Source: Streptomyces sp. TRM68367
GTDB lineage: Bacteria; Actinomycetota; Actinomycetes; Streptomycetales; Streptomycetaceae
DNA length: 64,000 nucleotides
Direction of reading: 5' to 3'
NCBI RefSeq assembly: GCF_014495685.1
Contig: NZ_JACTVI010000011.1
Location: 69,690-133,689, forward strand
Shown: positions 43,919-53,074 of the stretch, in pieces
Position numbering within the stretch: the stretch's first letter is position 1
Layout: every line of letters starts with the position of its first letter
Notes under the pieces: model-generated
What the model was told of the DNA's origin: nothing
The model's database searches: none
The model's input: only the letters and a program-made list of their open reading frames with translations
Position numbers and translations under genes: made by a program

Positions 43919-46411
43919 ATGGCCACCGAGGAAACGCCCCACCACACAGCCGACGCACCCGCCGCCCGCCGCCGCGGACGCAACGCCTGGATCGGCGTCG
44001 GCCACCCCCGGTACAAGTGGGTGGCACTGACCAACACCACGCTCGGCATCCTGCTCGCGACCATCAACAGCTCGATCGTGCTGATCTCCCTGCCGGGGAT
44101 CTTCACCGGTATCCGGCTCGACCCGCTCCAGCCGTCCAACGTCAGCTACCTGCTGTGGATGCTGATGGGCTACATGCTCGTCACGGCCGTCCTGGTGGTC
44201 GCCCTCGGCCGGCTCGGCGACATGTGGGGCCGGGTCCGCATCTACAACGCCGGATTCCTGATCTTCACCCTGACCTCGGTGATCCTCTCCCTCGACCCCT
44301 TCCACGGAGGGGGCGGGGCCCTGTGGCTGATCGGCTGGCGGATCGTGCAGGCCGTCGGCGGCGCCATGCTGATGGCCAACTCCGCGGCCATCCTCACCGA
44401 CGCCTTCCCGGCCCGGCAGCGCGGCATGGCCCTCGGCGTCAACATGGTCGCGGGCATCGCCGGGTCGTTCCTCGGCCTGGTGCTGGGCGGGGCCCTGGTG
44501 ACGTGGAACTGGCGCTCGGTCTTCTGGGTCAACGTGCCGATCGGCCTGATCGGGACGGTGTGGGCGTACAAGTCGCTGCACGAGACCGGCGTACGCACAC
44601 CGGGGCGGATGGACTGGTGGGGCAACCTCACCTTCGCCGTAGGGCTGACCGCGCTGCTCGCCGGCATCACCTACGGCATCCAGCCGTACGGCGGCCACAC
44701 CATGGGCTGGACCAACCCCTGGGTGCTGGCCGGGCTGATCGGCGGGGTGGTCGTACTCGCCGTCTTCTGCGCGATCGAGGCGAGGGTCGCCGAACCGATG
44801 TTCCCGCTGCGCCTGTTCCGGAACACCGCCTTCGCGGGCGGCAACGCGGCCGCTCTGCTGGGCGCGATCGCGCGCGGCGGGCTGCAGTTCATGCTCATCA
44901 TCTGGCTGCAGGGCATCTGGCTGCCGCTACACGGCTACGACTACGCCGACACCCCGCTGTGGGCCGGGATCTACATGCTTCCGCTGACCGTCGGCTTCCT
45001 GGTCGCCGGACCGGTCTCGGGGTACCTGTCGGACAGGTACGGCGCGCGGTTGTTCGCCGCCGCCGGATTCGTGGTGATGGCCGCCTCCTTCGCCGGACTG
45101 CTCGCCCTGCCCACCGACTTCGGCTACCGGATCTTCGCGCTGCTGATCTTCCTCAACGGCCTCGGCGGGGGCCTGTTCGCCGCCCCCAACACGTCGATGA
45201 TCATGTCGAGCGTGCCGGCCGGGGCCCGCGGCGCCGCCTCCGGCATGCGCGCCACGTTCCAGAACGCCGGCATGGTGCTGTCCATGGGCGTCTTCTTCTC
45301 CCTCATGGTGGCCGGGCTCTCCGGTTCCCTGCCGCAGACGCTCACCTCGGGGCTGACCGGACAGGGAGTTCCGGCACAGGCCGCACACGCCGTCGCCGAA
45401 CTCCCGCCCGTCGGCGTGCTGTTCGCCGCCTTCCTCGGCTACAACCCCGTCCAGAACCTGCTCGGCCACAGCATCCTCGGCCACCTCCCGGCGGCCAACG
45501 CCGCCAAGCTGACCGGACAGGAGTTCTTCCCGCACCTGATCTCGCATCCCTTCCACGACGGCCTGGTCGTGGTCTTCTCCCTGGCGATCGCGATGTCCCT
45601 GGCGGCAGCGGCCGCGTCCCTGATCCGCGGGCGCGTCCAGGAGGCGCCCGCCACGACCGCCGGCGTGTCCGTCCCACCGCCCGTCGCGGGCATCTCCGTC
45701 CCGCCACCCGTGGCGGGCGCCGCCACGAGTTCCGGAACCGCCCCCGCCCTCGTCGGCCGGGTGACGGACCCCTCGGAGCGTCCCCTCGCCCGTGCCGCAC
45801 TCACCCTCGTCGACCAGCGCGGTCACCAGACGGCCCGGGCCCGCACGCGCGAGGACGGCACCGGCACGCTGCCCCTGCCACAACCCGGCACCTACCTGCT
45901 GGTGGTGTCGGCCGAGGGCCACCAGCCCCGGGCCGTCGGCCTCACCATCGGTGACCAGCCGGCCTTCTGCGAGGTGACGCTGGCGGGCGCCACGGGACCG
46001 CAGGGCGTCGCCGCCGCCCTCCGGCTGACCGTGGGGCGGATCACCCGGCGGCTGCGCCAGGCCCATGCGGTGGGGGACGTGTCACTCTCCGGCGTCTCGG
46101 TGCTGGCCCGCCTCTCCGGAGGGCCGGACTCGCCGGGGGCGCTGGCCGAACTGGAGCGCGTCGGACCGCAGGTCATGGCCAGCACGCTCGCCGGGCTCCA
46201 ACAGCGCGGGCTGGTGAGCCGGACGACCGAGGCGGCGGACGCCCGGCAAGCCCTCGTGACGATCACCGACGCAGGCCGGGCCGTGCTGGACAAGCGCCGG
46301 TCGGAGTCGGTCCACCGCCTCACCCGCGCCCTCGACGAGTTCACTCCGCAAGAGCGGCGGGTGCTCCTCGACGCCCTTCCTCTCCTCGACCGCCTGGCGG
46401 AACGCCTGTGA
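43919..46411 (+). CDS. DHA2-type MFS efflux pump fused to a carboxypeptidase-regulatory-like domain and a MarR domain
   Basis: 830 aa from ATG 43919, with AGAGAG 7 nt upstream. Residues ~35-570 are a 14-TM drug:H+ antiporter (LVVALGRLGDMWGRVRIYNAG; GGAMLMANSAAILTDAFPARQRGMALGVN; GPVSGYLSDRYGARL). A linker repeats SVPPPVAG. Residues ~609-693 form a small beta-sandwich of the carboxypeptidase-regulatory type (GRVTDPSERPLARAALTLVD, GTYLLVVSAEGHQPRAVGL). Residues ~697-830 are a full MarR winged helix (LSGVSVLARLSGG, MASTLAGLQQRGLVSRTTEAADARQALVTITDAGRAVLDKRR, FTPQERRVLLDALPLLDRL). The frame is uninterrupted and the final stop is natural. It probably exports a toxic compound, with the MarR part giving local sensing or transcription control (inference). 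Confidence 0.9.
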   Translation: MATEETPHHTADAPAARRRGRNAWIGVGHPRYKWVALTNTTLGILLATINSSIVLISLPGIFTGIRLDPLQPSNVSYLLWMLMGYMLVTAVLVVALGRLGDMWGRVRIYNAGFLIFTLTSVILSLDPFHGGGGALWLIGWRIVQAVGGAMLMANSAAILTDAFPARQRGMALGVNMVAGIAGSFLGLVLGGALVTWNWRSVFWVNVPIGLIGTVWAYKSLHETGVRTPGRMDWWGNLTFAVGLTALLAGITYGIQPYGGHTMGWTNPWVLAGLIGGVVVLAVFCAIEARVAEPMFPLRLFRNTAFAGGNAAALLGAIARGGLQFMLIIWLQGIWLPLHGYDYADTPLWAGIYMLPLTVGFLVAGPVSGYLSDRYGARLFAAAGFVVMAASFAGLLALPTDFGYRIFALLIFLNGLGGGLFAAPNTSMIMSSVPAGARGAASGMRATFQNAGMVLSMGVFFSLMVAGLSGSLPQTLTSGLTGQGVPAQAAHAVAELPPVGVLFAAFLGYNPVQNLLGHSILGHLPAANAAKLTGQEFFPHLISHPFHDGLVVVFSLAIAMSLAAAAASLIRGRVQEAPATTAGVSVPPPVAGISVPPPVAGAATSSGTAPALVGRVTDPSERPLARAALTLVDQRGHQTARARTREDGTGTLPLPQPGTYLLVVSAEGHQPRAVGLTIGDQPAFCEVTLAGATGPQGVAAALRLTVGRITRRLRQAHAVGDVSLSGVSVLARLSGGPDSPGALAELERVGPQVMASTLAGLQQRGLVSRTTEAADARQALVTITDAGRAVLDKRRSESVHRLTRALDEFTPQERRVLLDALPLLDRLAERL

Positions 46412-46586
46412 GCGCGCACTCCTCCGACTCCACCGGCCGGCCCACGCCCGAGGGCACACGCCGGTGCCACGAGCGGCGGCCTCCTCACCCGCTTCGCGCG
46501 CCGCAGGGACACGCCGGCGTCGGTGCCGTACGCTGCCGGGCCTGCGATGCCTGCACCGGAGGCGGTCACACAGCACCGCAACACCG

Positions 46587-48758
46587 CTACGCCAGTGGGT
46601 CCGCGGCGAGCCGGACCAGCAGCACACCGGGCGTGCGCGGCAGGGACACCCTCAGTCCGGTTCCGTCCCAGACGGCCGAGCCCGCGGCCGGTTCCGACGG
46701 GTGCAGGATCTCCGCGCACACCGTGTGGCCTGCCAAGTGGCCGACGGGCAGGTGGAGTTCGGTTTCTGCGCCGCGGCGCCACACCGAGAGGTACGCCGTC
46801 CGGTCGCCGGGCACCCGCATGCCCAGTGCCAGCCAGTCGTCCGTCCAGGCGGGCAGGCCCAGCGGCCAGAACGGCACCGCCTGCGCGAGGTCCGGGCGGA
46901 TCGCCTTGTAGACGCTCACGGCGTGCCGTACGAGGGCGAGTTGGTGCTCGGTCATGCGGTTGAGGTGGCCGGAGAGGTGGATGCGGCCGAGCAGGGCGCC
47001 GCCGAGGGTGAAGGCGATCAGGTCGTCGTCGAACTCGGGCTGCGGGTAGGCCCAGACGGCGCCCTGCTCGGGTGGGACGGCGGTCGGTGCGGCGGCGGCG
47101 ATCGGCGGGTAGCGCAGCGGGTCCTGCTGGTCGCTGGTGGACTGGAGCTGGGTGACGGCGAGGGTGGCGCCGTCCATGCGCATGCCGCCCGAGGCACAGT
47201 TCTCGATCACCAGTCCGGGGTGGCGGTCCAGGACGCCGGACAGCCAGTCGAGGTAGGCCTGGGCGTGGCCGAGCAGGCCCGCGCCGGGTGCGAGGTCGCC
47301 GGGTGCGCAGGTGCCCGGGTCGACGACGATGTTGTAGTCGAGCTTGAGGTAGCCCACGCCCCACTCGCCTACGATCCGGTCCACGGTCTTGTCGAGGTGC
47401 GCGCGGGCGGCCGGGTGCCGCAGATCGAGCTGGTGGCGGCCCTGCTCGCTCAGCCGGACGCCGTCGCGCTGGAAGAACGCCTCCGGGGGCAGCTCCGTCA
47501 CCATCGGGCTGCGCACCCCGATGACCTCCGGCTCCAGCCACAGCCCGGGCACCATGCCGCGCTCCCGGATGCGGTCCAGGACGACCCGGATGCCGCCGTC
47601 GGGGAAGCGGCGCGGCGAGGGGAGCCATTCGCCGACGCTGTCCCACCAGCCCCGGGTGTCGTCGTCGTACCAGCCGGAGTCGATGCAGAAGTACTCCGCG
47701 CCGGCCTCGGCGGCGGCGTCGATCAGCGGGAGCAGCTTCGCCGTGGTCGGGTCGCCCATCAGGGTGTTCATGTAGTCGTTGAAGACGACGGGGAGGCCGG
47801 TGTGGTCCGGGTGCGGGCGGCGGATCGTGCGGCGGTACGAGGTGAGGGCGGCCAGTGCTTCGTCGAGGTCGGAGCCCAGCGCCAGCGCTGCCGGCACCGT
47901 GGTGAACTCCTCGCCCGGCGCGAGCTGGACGCGCCACTGGTGCTCGGCGTCGGTGGGGCCGTTCAGCGCCAGACAGGTGCCGTGCGCGCGTTCGCTCAGG
48001 TCCCAGCGCCAGCCCGCCGGGGACTCGATCTGCCACGCCCAGGCACGGCCGCCGTCCCGCCGCGTCAGCGCCCCCATCGCCAGGTGGCCGTCGGTGGGCC
48101 AGCTGCCGCGCCCGGTGAGGGCGAGGGCGGCCCGGCTGTCGTGCTGGTGGGCGCGAACGTTGATGTCGGCGACGGTGTCGCGCAGCGGCTCGGTGTACCA
48201 GCGACACTCCGCGAGCCAGTCGTTGCGGGCCCGGTGCACGTCGAGGACGTCCAAAGCGGGCAGGCCGCCGAGCAGCAGGCTGCTGACGGACTGGACGACC
48301 AGGGGTTCGGTGCCGTCGTTGCGCAGCCGGACGCGGGAGCGCAGCACGGGCAGTCCGGTGGGCGAGGACAGTTCGGCGAACGCGGTCAGGCCGGTTGCCG
48401 GGTCGTGGAGTTCGACGGTCAGCCACTCCTGGTCGGCGCGTCTGCCGGTGCGGTGGTCCCGGTGGCGGAGCCGGGAGCCGAGCGCCGTACCCGTGAACCG
48501 CGGGCCGGACCAGCCGCTGCCCTGGCCGAGGGCGGTGAGCTCGACGAGCGGGAGCGCCGCTGCCACGTCGGCGGGCCCGAGATCGGCGGGCCCAGGATCA
48601 TCCGCGGACCGGGAGTCGCCGGGGCAGGCCAGCCGTACCAGCCGCAGCGTCCCGTCGGAGGCGGTGGCGAAGTCGGCCTCCAGCGCCGGGTGACGCCAAC
48701 TGATCGTGTCCTGTGCCTGGTTGGAGGCGTTCCGCTCCGCATCCGCCGTACCGGTCAA
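46587..48758 (-). CDS. GH36 alpha-galactosidase
   Basis: 723 aa from TTG 48758, chosen because GGAGGGG lies 7 nt upstream; an in-frame ATG at 48824 has no ribosome site and would overlap the operator region. GH36 landmarks: VVFNDYMNTLMGDPTTAKLLPLIDAAAEAGAEYFCIDSGWYDDD, the nucleophile Asp in VGYLKLDYN, and acid/base Asp in CASGGMRMDGATL. No signal peptide, so it is cytoplasmic. It removes alpha-1,6-galactose from oligosaccharides, presumably those brought in by the divergent ABC transporter. The 175 bp between it and the MarR-fused pump hold no gene. Confidence 0.93.
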   Translation of the reverse strand: MTGTADAERNASNQAQDTISWRHPALEADFATASDGTLRLVRLACPGDSRSADDPGPADLGPADVAAALPLVELTALGQGSGWSGPRFTGTALGSRLRHRDHRTGRRADQEWLTVELHDPATGLTAFAELSSPTGLPVLRSRVRLRNDGTEPLVVQSVSSLLLGGLPALDVLDVHRARNDWLAECRWYTEPLRDTVADINVRAHQHDSRAALALTGRGSWPTDGHLAMGALTRRDGGRAWAWQIESPAGWRWDLSERAHGTCLALNGPTDAEHQWRVQLAPGEEFTTVPAALALGSDLDEALAALTSYRRTIRRPHPDHTGLPVVFNDYMNTLMGDPTTAKLLPLIDAAAEAGAEYFCIDSGWYDDDTRGWWDSVGEWLPSPRRFPDGGIRVVLDRIRERGMVPGLWLEPEVIGVRSPMVTELPPEAFFQRDGVRLSEQGRHQLDLRHPAARAHLDKTVDRIVGEWGVGYLKLDYNIVVDPGTCAPGDLAPGAGLLGHAQAYLDWLSGVLDRHPGLVIENCASGGMRMDGATLAVTQLQSTSDQQDPLRYPPIAAAAPTAVPPEQGAVWAYPQPEFDDDLIAFTLGGALLGRIHLSGHLNRMTEHQLALVRHAVSVYKAIRPDLAQAVPFWPLGLPAWTDDWLALGMRVPGDRTAYLSVWRRGAETELHLPVGHLAGHTVCAEILHPSEPAAGSAVWDGTGLRVSLPRTPGVLLVRLAADPLA

Positions 48759-48854
48759 GGTGCTTCCCCTCCTGGCCCCGCCCTGCCCGGGCACGGGCGG
48801 TCCGCGTCCGTCGCGTGAATCCATCGTTACGTCACGGTCTCTTGACGACCCTGG

Positions 48855-48895
48855 TGTGACCGGTCACAATCCTCGCATGAATGTGACCGGTCACA
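48855..48895. promoter_or_regulatory. Twin LacI operators TGTGACCGGTCACA, one inside the repressor coding sequence
   Basis: Two identical perfect 14-bp palindromes lie at 48855-48868 and 48882-48895, 27 bp apart. The first is in the divergent promoter. The second spans codons 2-7 of the LacI gene (NVTGHT). Strong autorepression is expected, with shared control of the alpha-galactosidase. Confidence 0.9.
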
Positions 48896-49914
48896 CAAGG
48901 CGCCCGGCGAGCATCAGGGACGTGGCGACCGCCGCCGGGGTCTCGTACCAGACCGTCTCCCGGGTGATCAACGGCCATCCCAGTGTCCGGCCGTCGACCC
49001 GGGAGCGGGTGCTCGCGGCCATCGACGAGCTGGGCTTCCGCCGCAACACCACCGCGCTCGCGCTGGCCAGCGGGCGCAGCCGGGCCGTGACCGTACTCAC
49101 CGCCAACACCACCCACTACGGCTACGCCTCGATCCTCCAGGGCATCGAGGAGGCCGCGCGCGCCGCGTCGTACGCGGTGGGGATCGGCGTCCTGGAATCA
49201 GCGGACGAGCCCGCGGTGGCCGCCGAGGTGCAGCGGGCGGCGGACGCGGGCGGCGGGCTGATCGTGATCGCATACGACCCGGCCGGCGTCCGGGCCCTGG
49301 CCGCCGTCCCCGACGAACTACCGGTCGTCGGTGTCGTCGAGACCCCCGCGAGCCCGCCCGGCGGCGACCGCCCCTGGGTGTGGACCGACGACCGCGAGGC
49401 CGCCTACCAGGCGACCCGCCACCTGCTCTCGCTCGGCCACGAGACCGTGCACTACGTCGCGATCCCCTCCAGCACCCGCCGCACCAGCGCCCGCACCAGC
49501 GGCTGGCGGCAGGCACTGAAGGAGACCAGGGCCCCACAGCCCCGCCCGGTGCAGAGCAGTTGGGGACCGGCCGGCGGCCACGCGGCGGGCCTCAAGCTCG
49601 CCGAGGACCCGGCCGTGACCGCGATCCTGTGCGGCAACGACGACCTCGCGCTCGGCGTGCTGCGCGCGCTACACGAGGCCGGGCGCGCGGTGCCGGACGA
49701 GGTGAGCGTGGCCGGGTTCGACGACGCCCCGCACTCCGCCTATCTGACCCCGTCGCTGACGACCGTACGCCTGGACTTCACCGGCCTGGGGCGGGCCGCG
49801 TTCGCCCTGCTGCACGGGGTGCTGGAGGAGTCCGCGCAGATCGCCCCGCACCCCGTCTCCGTGCCGGAGCTGGTGGTGCGGGAGAGCTCCGGGCCGCCGC
49901 CCGCCCGCACCTGA
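48877..49914 (+). CDS. LacI-family repressor of the sugar ABC cluster
   Basis: 345 aa from ATG 48877. The head SIRDVATAAGVSYQTVSRVINGHPSVRPSTRERV is a textbook LacI helix-turn-helix plus hinge. The effector domain includes VLTANTTHYGYASILQGIEEAARAA, LIVIAYDP, ILCGNDDLALGVLRALHEAGRAVP and VAGFDDAPHSAYLTPSLTTVRLDF. It heads an operon with binding protein, two permeases and a glycosidase, and is divergent from an alpha-galactosidase. Derepression by an imported sugar is the expected logic. Confidence 0.95.
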   Translation: MNVTGHTRRPASIRDVATAAGVSYQTVSRVINGHPSVRPSTRERVLAAIDELGFRRNTTALALASGRSRAVTVLTANTTHYGYASILQGIEEAARAASYAVGIGVLESADEPAVAAEVQRAADAGGGLIVIAYDPAGVRALAAVPDELPVVGVVETPASPPGGDRPWVWTDDREAAYQATRHLLSLGHETVHYVAIPSSTRRTSARTSGWRQALKETRAPQPRPVQSSWGPAGGHAAGLKLAEDPAVTAILCGNDDLALGVLRALHEAGRAVPDEVSVAGFDDAPHSAYLTPSLTTVRLDFTGLGRAAFALLHGVLEESAQIAPHPVSVPELVVRESSGPPPART

Positions 49915-49970
49915 GACCCCGCTACCGCCGTCCTGAACCACCCGTCCGCGAAAGGCACTTGAGGTACCTG

Positions 49971-51302
49971 ATGAAGAGAACAGCTCTCCCCGCGCTGGCC
50001 CTGATATGCGTCTCCGCCCTGGCCGTCACCGCATGCAGCGATCCCACCGCCGGGGACTCCGGCGACTCCGGTTCGGGCGGGAAGAAGGCGGCGGTCGATC
50101 CGACGGCCCGGCTGGACGGCGTGAAGCTGACGATGTGGACCGCGCAGAACACGGTCAACGCGCCCAAGCAGGTCATCGACGCCTTCAAGAAGGCCACCGG
50201 AGCCACGGTGGAGACGCAGGCGATCCCCGACCTGTACGAGCAGAACGTGCCCACCAAGCTGGCCTCCGGTGACCGCCCCGACCTGATGTTCTGGCAGCCG
50301 TCCATCTCCACGCTGCCGTTCGTCCAGCCACAGCAGAACCTGCTCACCCTCGACGGGGAGCCGTGGGAGTCCAAACTCGGCGACACCGAGAAGTCGCTCG
50401 GTGTGATCGACGGCAAGCGGTACGCGGCGATCGTGACCAGCCCCGCCATGCTCGGCGTCTACTACAACAAGGACGTCTTCAGGCAGGCCGGGATCGCGGA
50501 GAAGGACTTCCCGAAGTCGTACGACGAGCTGCTGGCGCTCGGCCGCAAGGTCGTCGACAGGACGGACGCGGCGGGCTTCTACGAGGCCGGCGGCGACAAG
50601 TGGCCGCTGCAGTGGCAGATGCAGGTCCAGCTCACCGATCTCGACAAGCAGTGGTGGGACGGGCTGAACCAGAACAAGAACAAGTGGACCGACCCGGTCG
50701 TGGTCGGCGCGATCAAGAAGTACAAGGAGAAGCTGCTCGACGCCGGGCTCGCCCAGAAGAACTACAAGACGGGCACCTTCACCGGGCAGGCCGACGCGCT
50801 GTGGAACGGCGATGCCGGCATGGTCCTCAACGTCACCTCCTTCCAGAGCCAGTTGCAGGCCAAGCACTCCACCGCCGAGATCGACAAGAAGATCGGCTGG
50901 TTCCCGGTCGCCAACTCCTCGGCCACCGGCCTGTACTCCCCCGACCAGACCAACGGCGTCGTCGCCTTCAAGACGGGTGACGAGAAGCGGCAGAAAGCGG
51001 CCCGGCAGTTCCTCGCCTTCTGGCTCGGCCCCGACTACGCCGACTACATCGAGGCGATGAAGATCCCGTCCGTGCAGCCGTCCGTGCCGACGCCCGGCGG
51101 GCTGCCGCAGACGTCCAAGGACCAGGTGGCCGCGCTGCCCTCGGCGATCGGCGTCTTCCAGGCGAAGGCGATCGTCGCCCCGGAGACGCATCTCTACCTC
51201 GCCGACATGATCTTCGGCAAGAAGAGCCCGCAGCAGGTCGCGCAGGCGATCCAGGGCCAGTTCGCGCAGGTGGCCAAGGCCCAGGGCGCATCCGGGTTCT
51301 AG
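49971..51302 (+). CDS. ABC transporter sugar-binding lipoprotein
   Basis: 443 aa from ATG 49971, with GAGGT 5 nt upstream. The lipobox ALAVTACSD is at residues 15-23, followed by a Gly/Ser-rich linker. The family 1 solute-binding fold shows KLTMWTAQNTVNAPKQVIDAFKKATG, KLASGDRPDLMFWQPS, AMLGVYYNKDVFRQAGI and FTGQADALWNGDAGMVLN. It captures an oligosaccharide at the outer face of the membrane for the two permeases that follow. No ATPase is encoded here; a shared MsiK-type ATPase would serve, as usual in Streptomyces. Confidence 0.93.
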   Translation: MKRTALPALALICVSALAVTACSDPTAGDSGDSGSGGKKAAVDPTARLDGVKLTMWTAQNTVNAPKQVIDAFKKATGATVETQAIPDLYEQNVPTKLASGDRPDLMFWQPSISTLPFVQPQQNLLTLDGEPWESKLGDTEKSLGVIDGKRYAAIVTSPAMLGVYYNKDVFRQAGIAEKDFPKSYDELLALGRKVVDRTDAAGFYEAGGDKWPLQWQMQVQLTDLDKQWWDGLNQNKNKWTDPVVVGAIKKYKEKLLDAGLAQKNYKTGTFTGQADALWNGDAGMVLNVTSFQSQLQAKHSTAEIDKKIGWFPVANSSATGLYSPDQTNGVVAFKTGDEKRQKAARQFLAFWLGPDYADYIEAMKIPSVQPSVPTPGGLPQTSKDQVAALPSAIGVFQAKAIVAPETHLYLADMIFGKKSPQQVAQAIQGQFAQVAKAQGASGF

Positions 51303-51304
51303 CC

Positions 51305-52228
51305 ATGGCGGACACTGTCGTACGTACCCGCAAGCAGCCATCTGCGCAAGGCGCGCCAAAGGGCGTGGGGCTACTGCCGCGCGCCGCCGTGCACCACCCG
51401 TGGTGGTTCGCGCTCCCCGCGATCGTCGTCTTCGCGGGCTTCTTCCTGGTGCCGAACCTGCTGAACTTCTACTACCCGTTCACCAACTGGTCCTCGTACC
51501 ACGCGGACATCGCCTTCACCGGCCTGGACAACTTCAAGACGATCGCCGAGGACGGTTCGCTGCTGCGCGCGATCCGTACGACGCTGCTGTACGCGCTGCT
51601 GGCGGCACTGTTCCAGAACGGCTTCGGGCTGGTGCTGGCGCTGCTGCTGGAGGACGACAGCCGCTTCAACCGGTTCTTCCGCGCGGTGTTCTTCCTGCCG
51701 GTGCTCATCTCGGCGCTGGCGACCGGGTACGTCTTCCAGGCCCTGCTCGACCAGGACGGCGCCGTCAACTCCCTGCTCGGGACGGACGTTCCGTGGCTGG
51801 GCTCGACGACGTGGACGCTGGTCGTGGTCACGCTCATCCACGGCTGGAAGTGGATGGGCCTGTCCATGCTGATCTATCTGGCGGGGCTGAAGGGCATCCC
51901 CGGCGACATGCTGGAGGCCGCGCGGATGGACGGCGCGGGGCCGTGGCGGACGTTCTGGTCGGTGCGCTGGCCGATGCTCGCGCCGGCGGTCACCTTCAAC
52001 GTCACCACGGCGCTGATCGGTTCGATGAACACCTTCGACATCGTGCAGGCCACGACGGGCGGCGGGCCCGCGGCCTCCACGGAGGTCTTCAACATCTACA
52101 TGTTCCGGATCTTCGGACAGGGCCTGTACGCGCAGGCCTCCGCGATGAGCCTGGTGCTCTTCCTGGTCGTGGTGGCCATCGCGATTCCGCTGGTCATCGG
52201 GCTGCGGCGAAGGGAGCAGATGCTGTGA
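51305..52228 (+). CDS. Sugar ABC permease (MalF/UgpA type)
   Basis: 307 aa from ATG 51305, two bases after the binding-protein stop. Six TM segments and the EAA loop MLEAARMDGAGPWRTFWSVRWPML are present. FTNWSSYHADIAFTGLDNFKTI is typical of the first external loop. It forms half of the membrane pore. Its stop overlaps the next start as GTGA. Confidence 0.93.
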   Translation: MADTVVRTRKQPSAQGAPKGVGLLPRAAVHHPWWFALPAIVVFAGFFLVPNLLNFYYPFTNWSSYHADIAFTGLDNFKTIAEDGSLLRAIRTTLLYALLAALFQNGFGLVLALLLEDDSRFNRFFRAVFFLPVLISALATGYVFQALLDQDGAVNSLLGTDVPWLGSTTWTLVVVTLIHGWKWMGLSMLIYLAGLKGIPGDMLEAARMDGAGPWRTFWSVRWPMLAPAVTFNVTTALIGSMNTFDIVQATTGGGPAASTEVFNIYMFRIFGQGLYAQASAMSLVLFLVVVAIAIPLVIGLRRREQML

Positions 52229-53058
52229 CCTCGGTGACTCCTGCGTGGCGGTACGGCCGCCCCGCCCTCGTCGTGCTGCTGGCCGGGCTGGCCGTCGGCG
52301 TCCCGCTGTGGCTGGTCGCCGTCACCTCGGCCAAGCCGCAGGCGGAGGCCATCAAGCCGAACCTGGAACTGCCGCGGCACTGGCAGTCCGGCGGCAACTA
52401 CGCGGACGCCGTCAGCCAGGGCGAGATGCTGCGCGGCTTCCTCAACTCCCTGCTGGTCGTGGTGCCTTCGGTGGTCCTTGTGCTGATCCTCGGCGCGGGC
52501 GCCGCCTGGGTCTTCGCGCGCCGCACGTCGAAGCTGGTGTCGGCGGCGTACGCGCTGTGCATCAGCGGGCTGCTGCTGCCGCCCGCCGTCATCACCATCG
52601 TGATGGAGCTGCGGCAGCTGGGCCTGGCGAACACCCGGCCCGGGATGATCGCCGTCTACACCGGCATGTACCTGTCCACGTCGATCTTCTTCATGACCGG
52701 CTTCATCCGCGCCATCCCCACGGAGCTGGAGGAGGCGGCCCGGATGGACGGGGCGACGCCGGCGCGGATCTTCTGGCGGATCATCCTGCCGCTGCTCCGG
52801 CCGGTGATCGCCACCGCGACGATCATGGTGATGCTCTACGCCTGGAGCGACATCTTCTACGCGTTCTTCGTCCTCGGCGGCGGAGAACGGGCGACCCTGC
52901 CGCTCAACCTCTACCAGGTCGCCAGCGCCCAGCTCTACCTCAACAACTGGCATCTCGTCTTCGCGTACGTCGTGGTGATGAGCCTGCCCATGGTCGCCGT
53001 GTTCCTCGTCGGCCAGCGAAAGATCGTGTCCGGAATCACCAGTGGAGCCGTCAAGTGA
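52225..53058 (+). CDS. Sugar ABC permease (MalG/UgpE type)
   Basis: 277 aa from GTG 52225 in GTGA overlap with the first permease. Six TM segments and the EAA loop LEEAARMDGATPARIFWRIILPLLRPV. The C-terminal part (LPLNLYQVASAQLYLNNWHLVFAYVVV) is typical. It forms the second half of the pore. Unlike the homologous pair at 7363-8775, both permeases are intact here. Confidence 0.93.
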   Translation: MTSVTPAWRYGRPALVVLLAGLAVGVPLWLVAVTSAKPQAEAIKPNLELPRHWQSGGNYADAVSQGEMLRGFLNSLLVVVPSVVLVLILGAGAAWVFARRTSKLVSAAYALCISGLLLPPAVITIVMELRQLGLANTRPGMIAVYTGMYLSTSIFFMTGFIRAIPTELEEAARMDGATPARIFWRIILPLLRPVIATATIMVMLYAWSDIFYAFFVLGGGERATLPLNLYQVASAQLYLNNWHLVFAYVVVMSLPMVAVFLVGQRKIVSGITSGAVK

Positions 53059-53074
53059 CTGGAGGTCCAGCAGC

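Noticed and set aside
43919..46411. Interpretation of the MFS-MarR protein as a recent deletion fusion like others in this window
   Set aside because: Both parts and the intermediate beta-sandwich are complete, joined by a structured repeat linker, unlike the abrupt mid-domain joins at 7363-8775 and 38161-39471.
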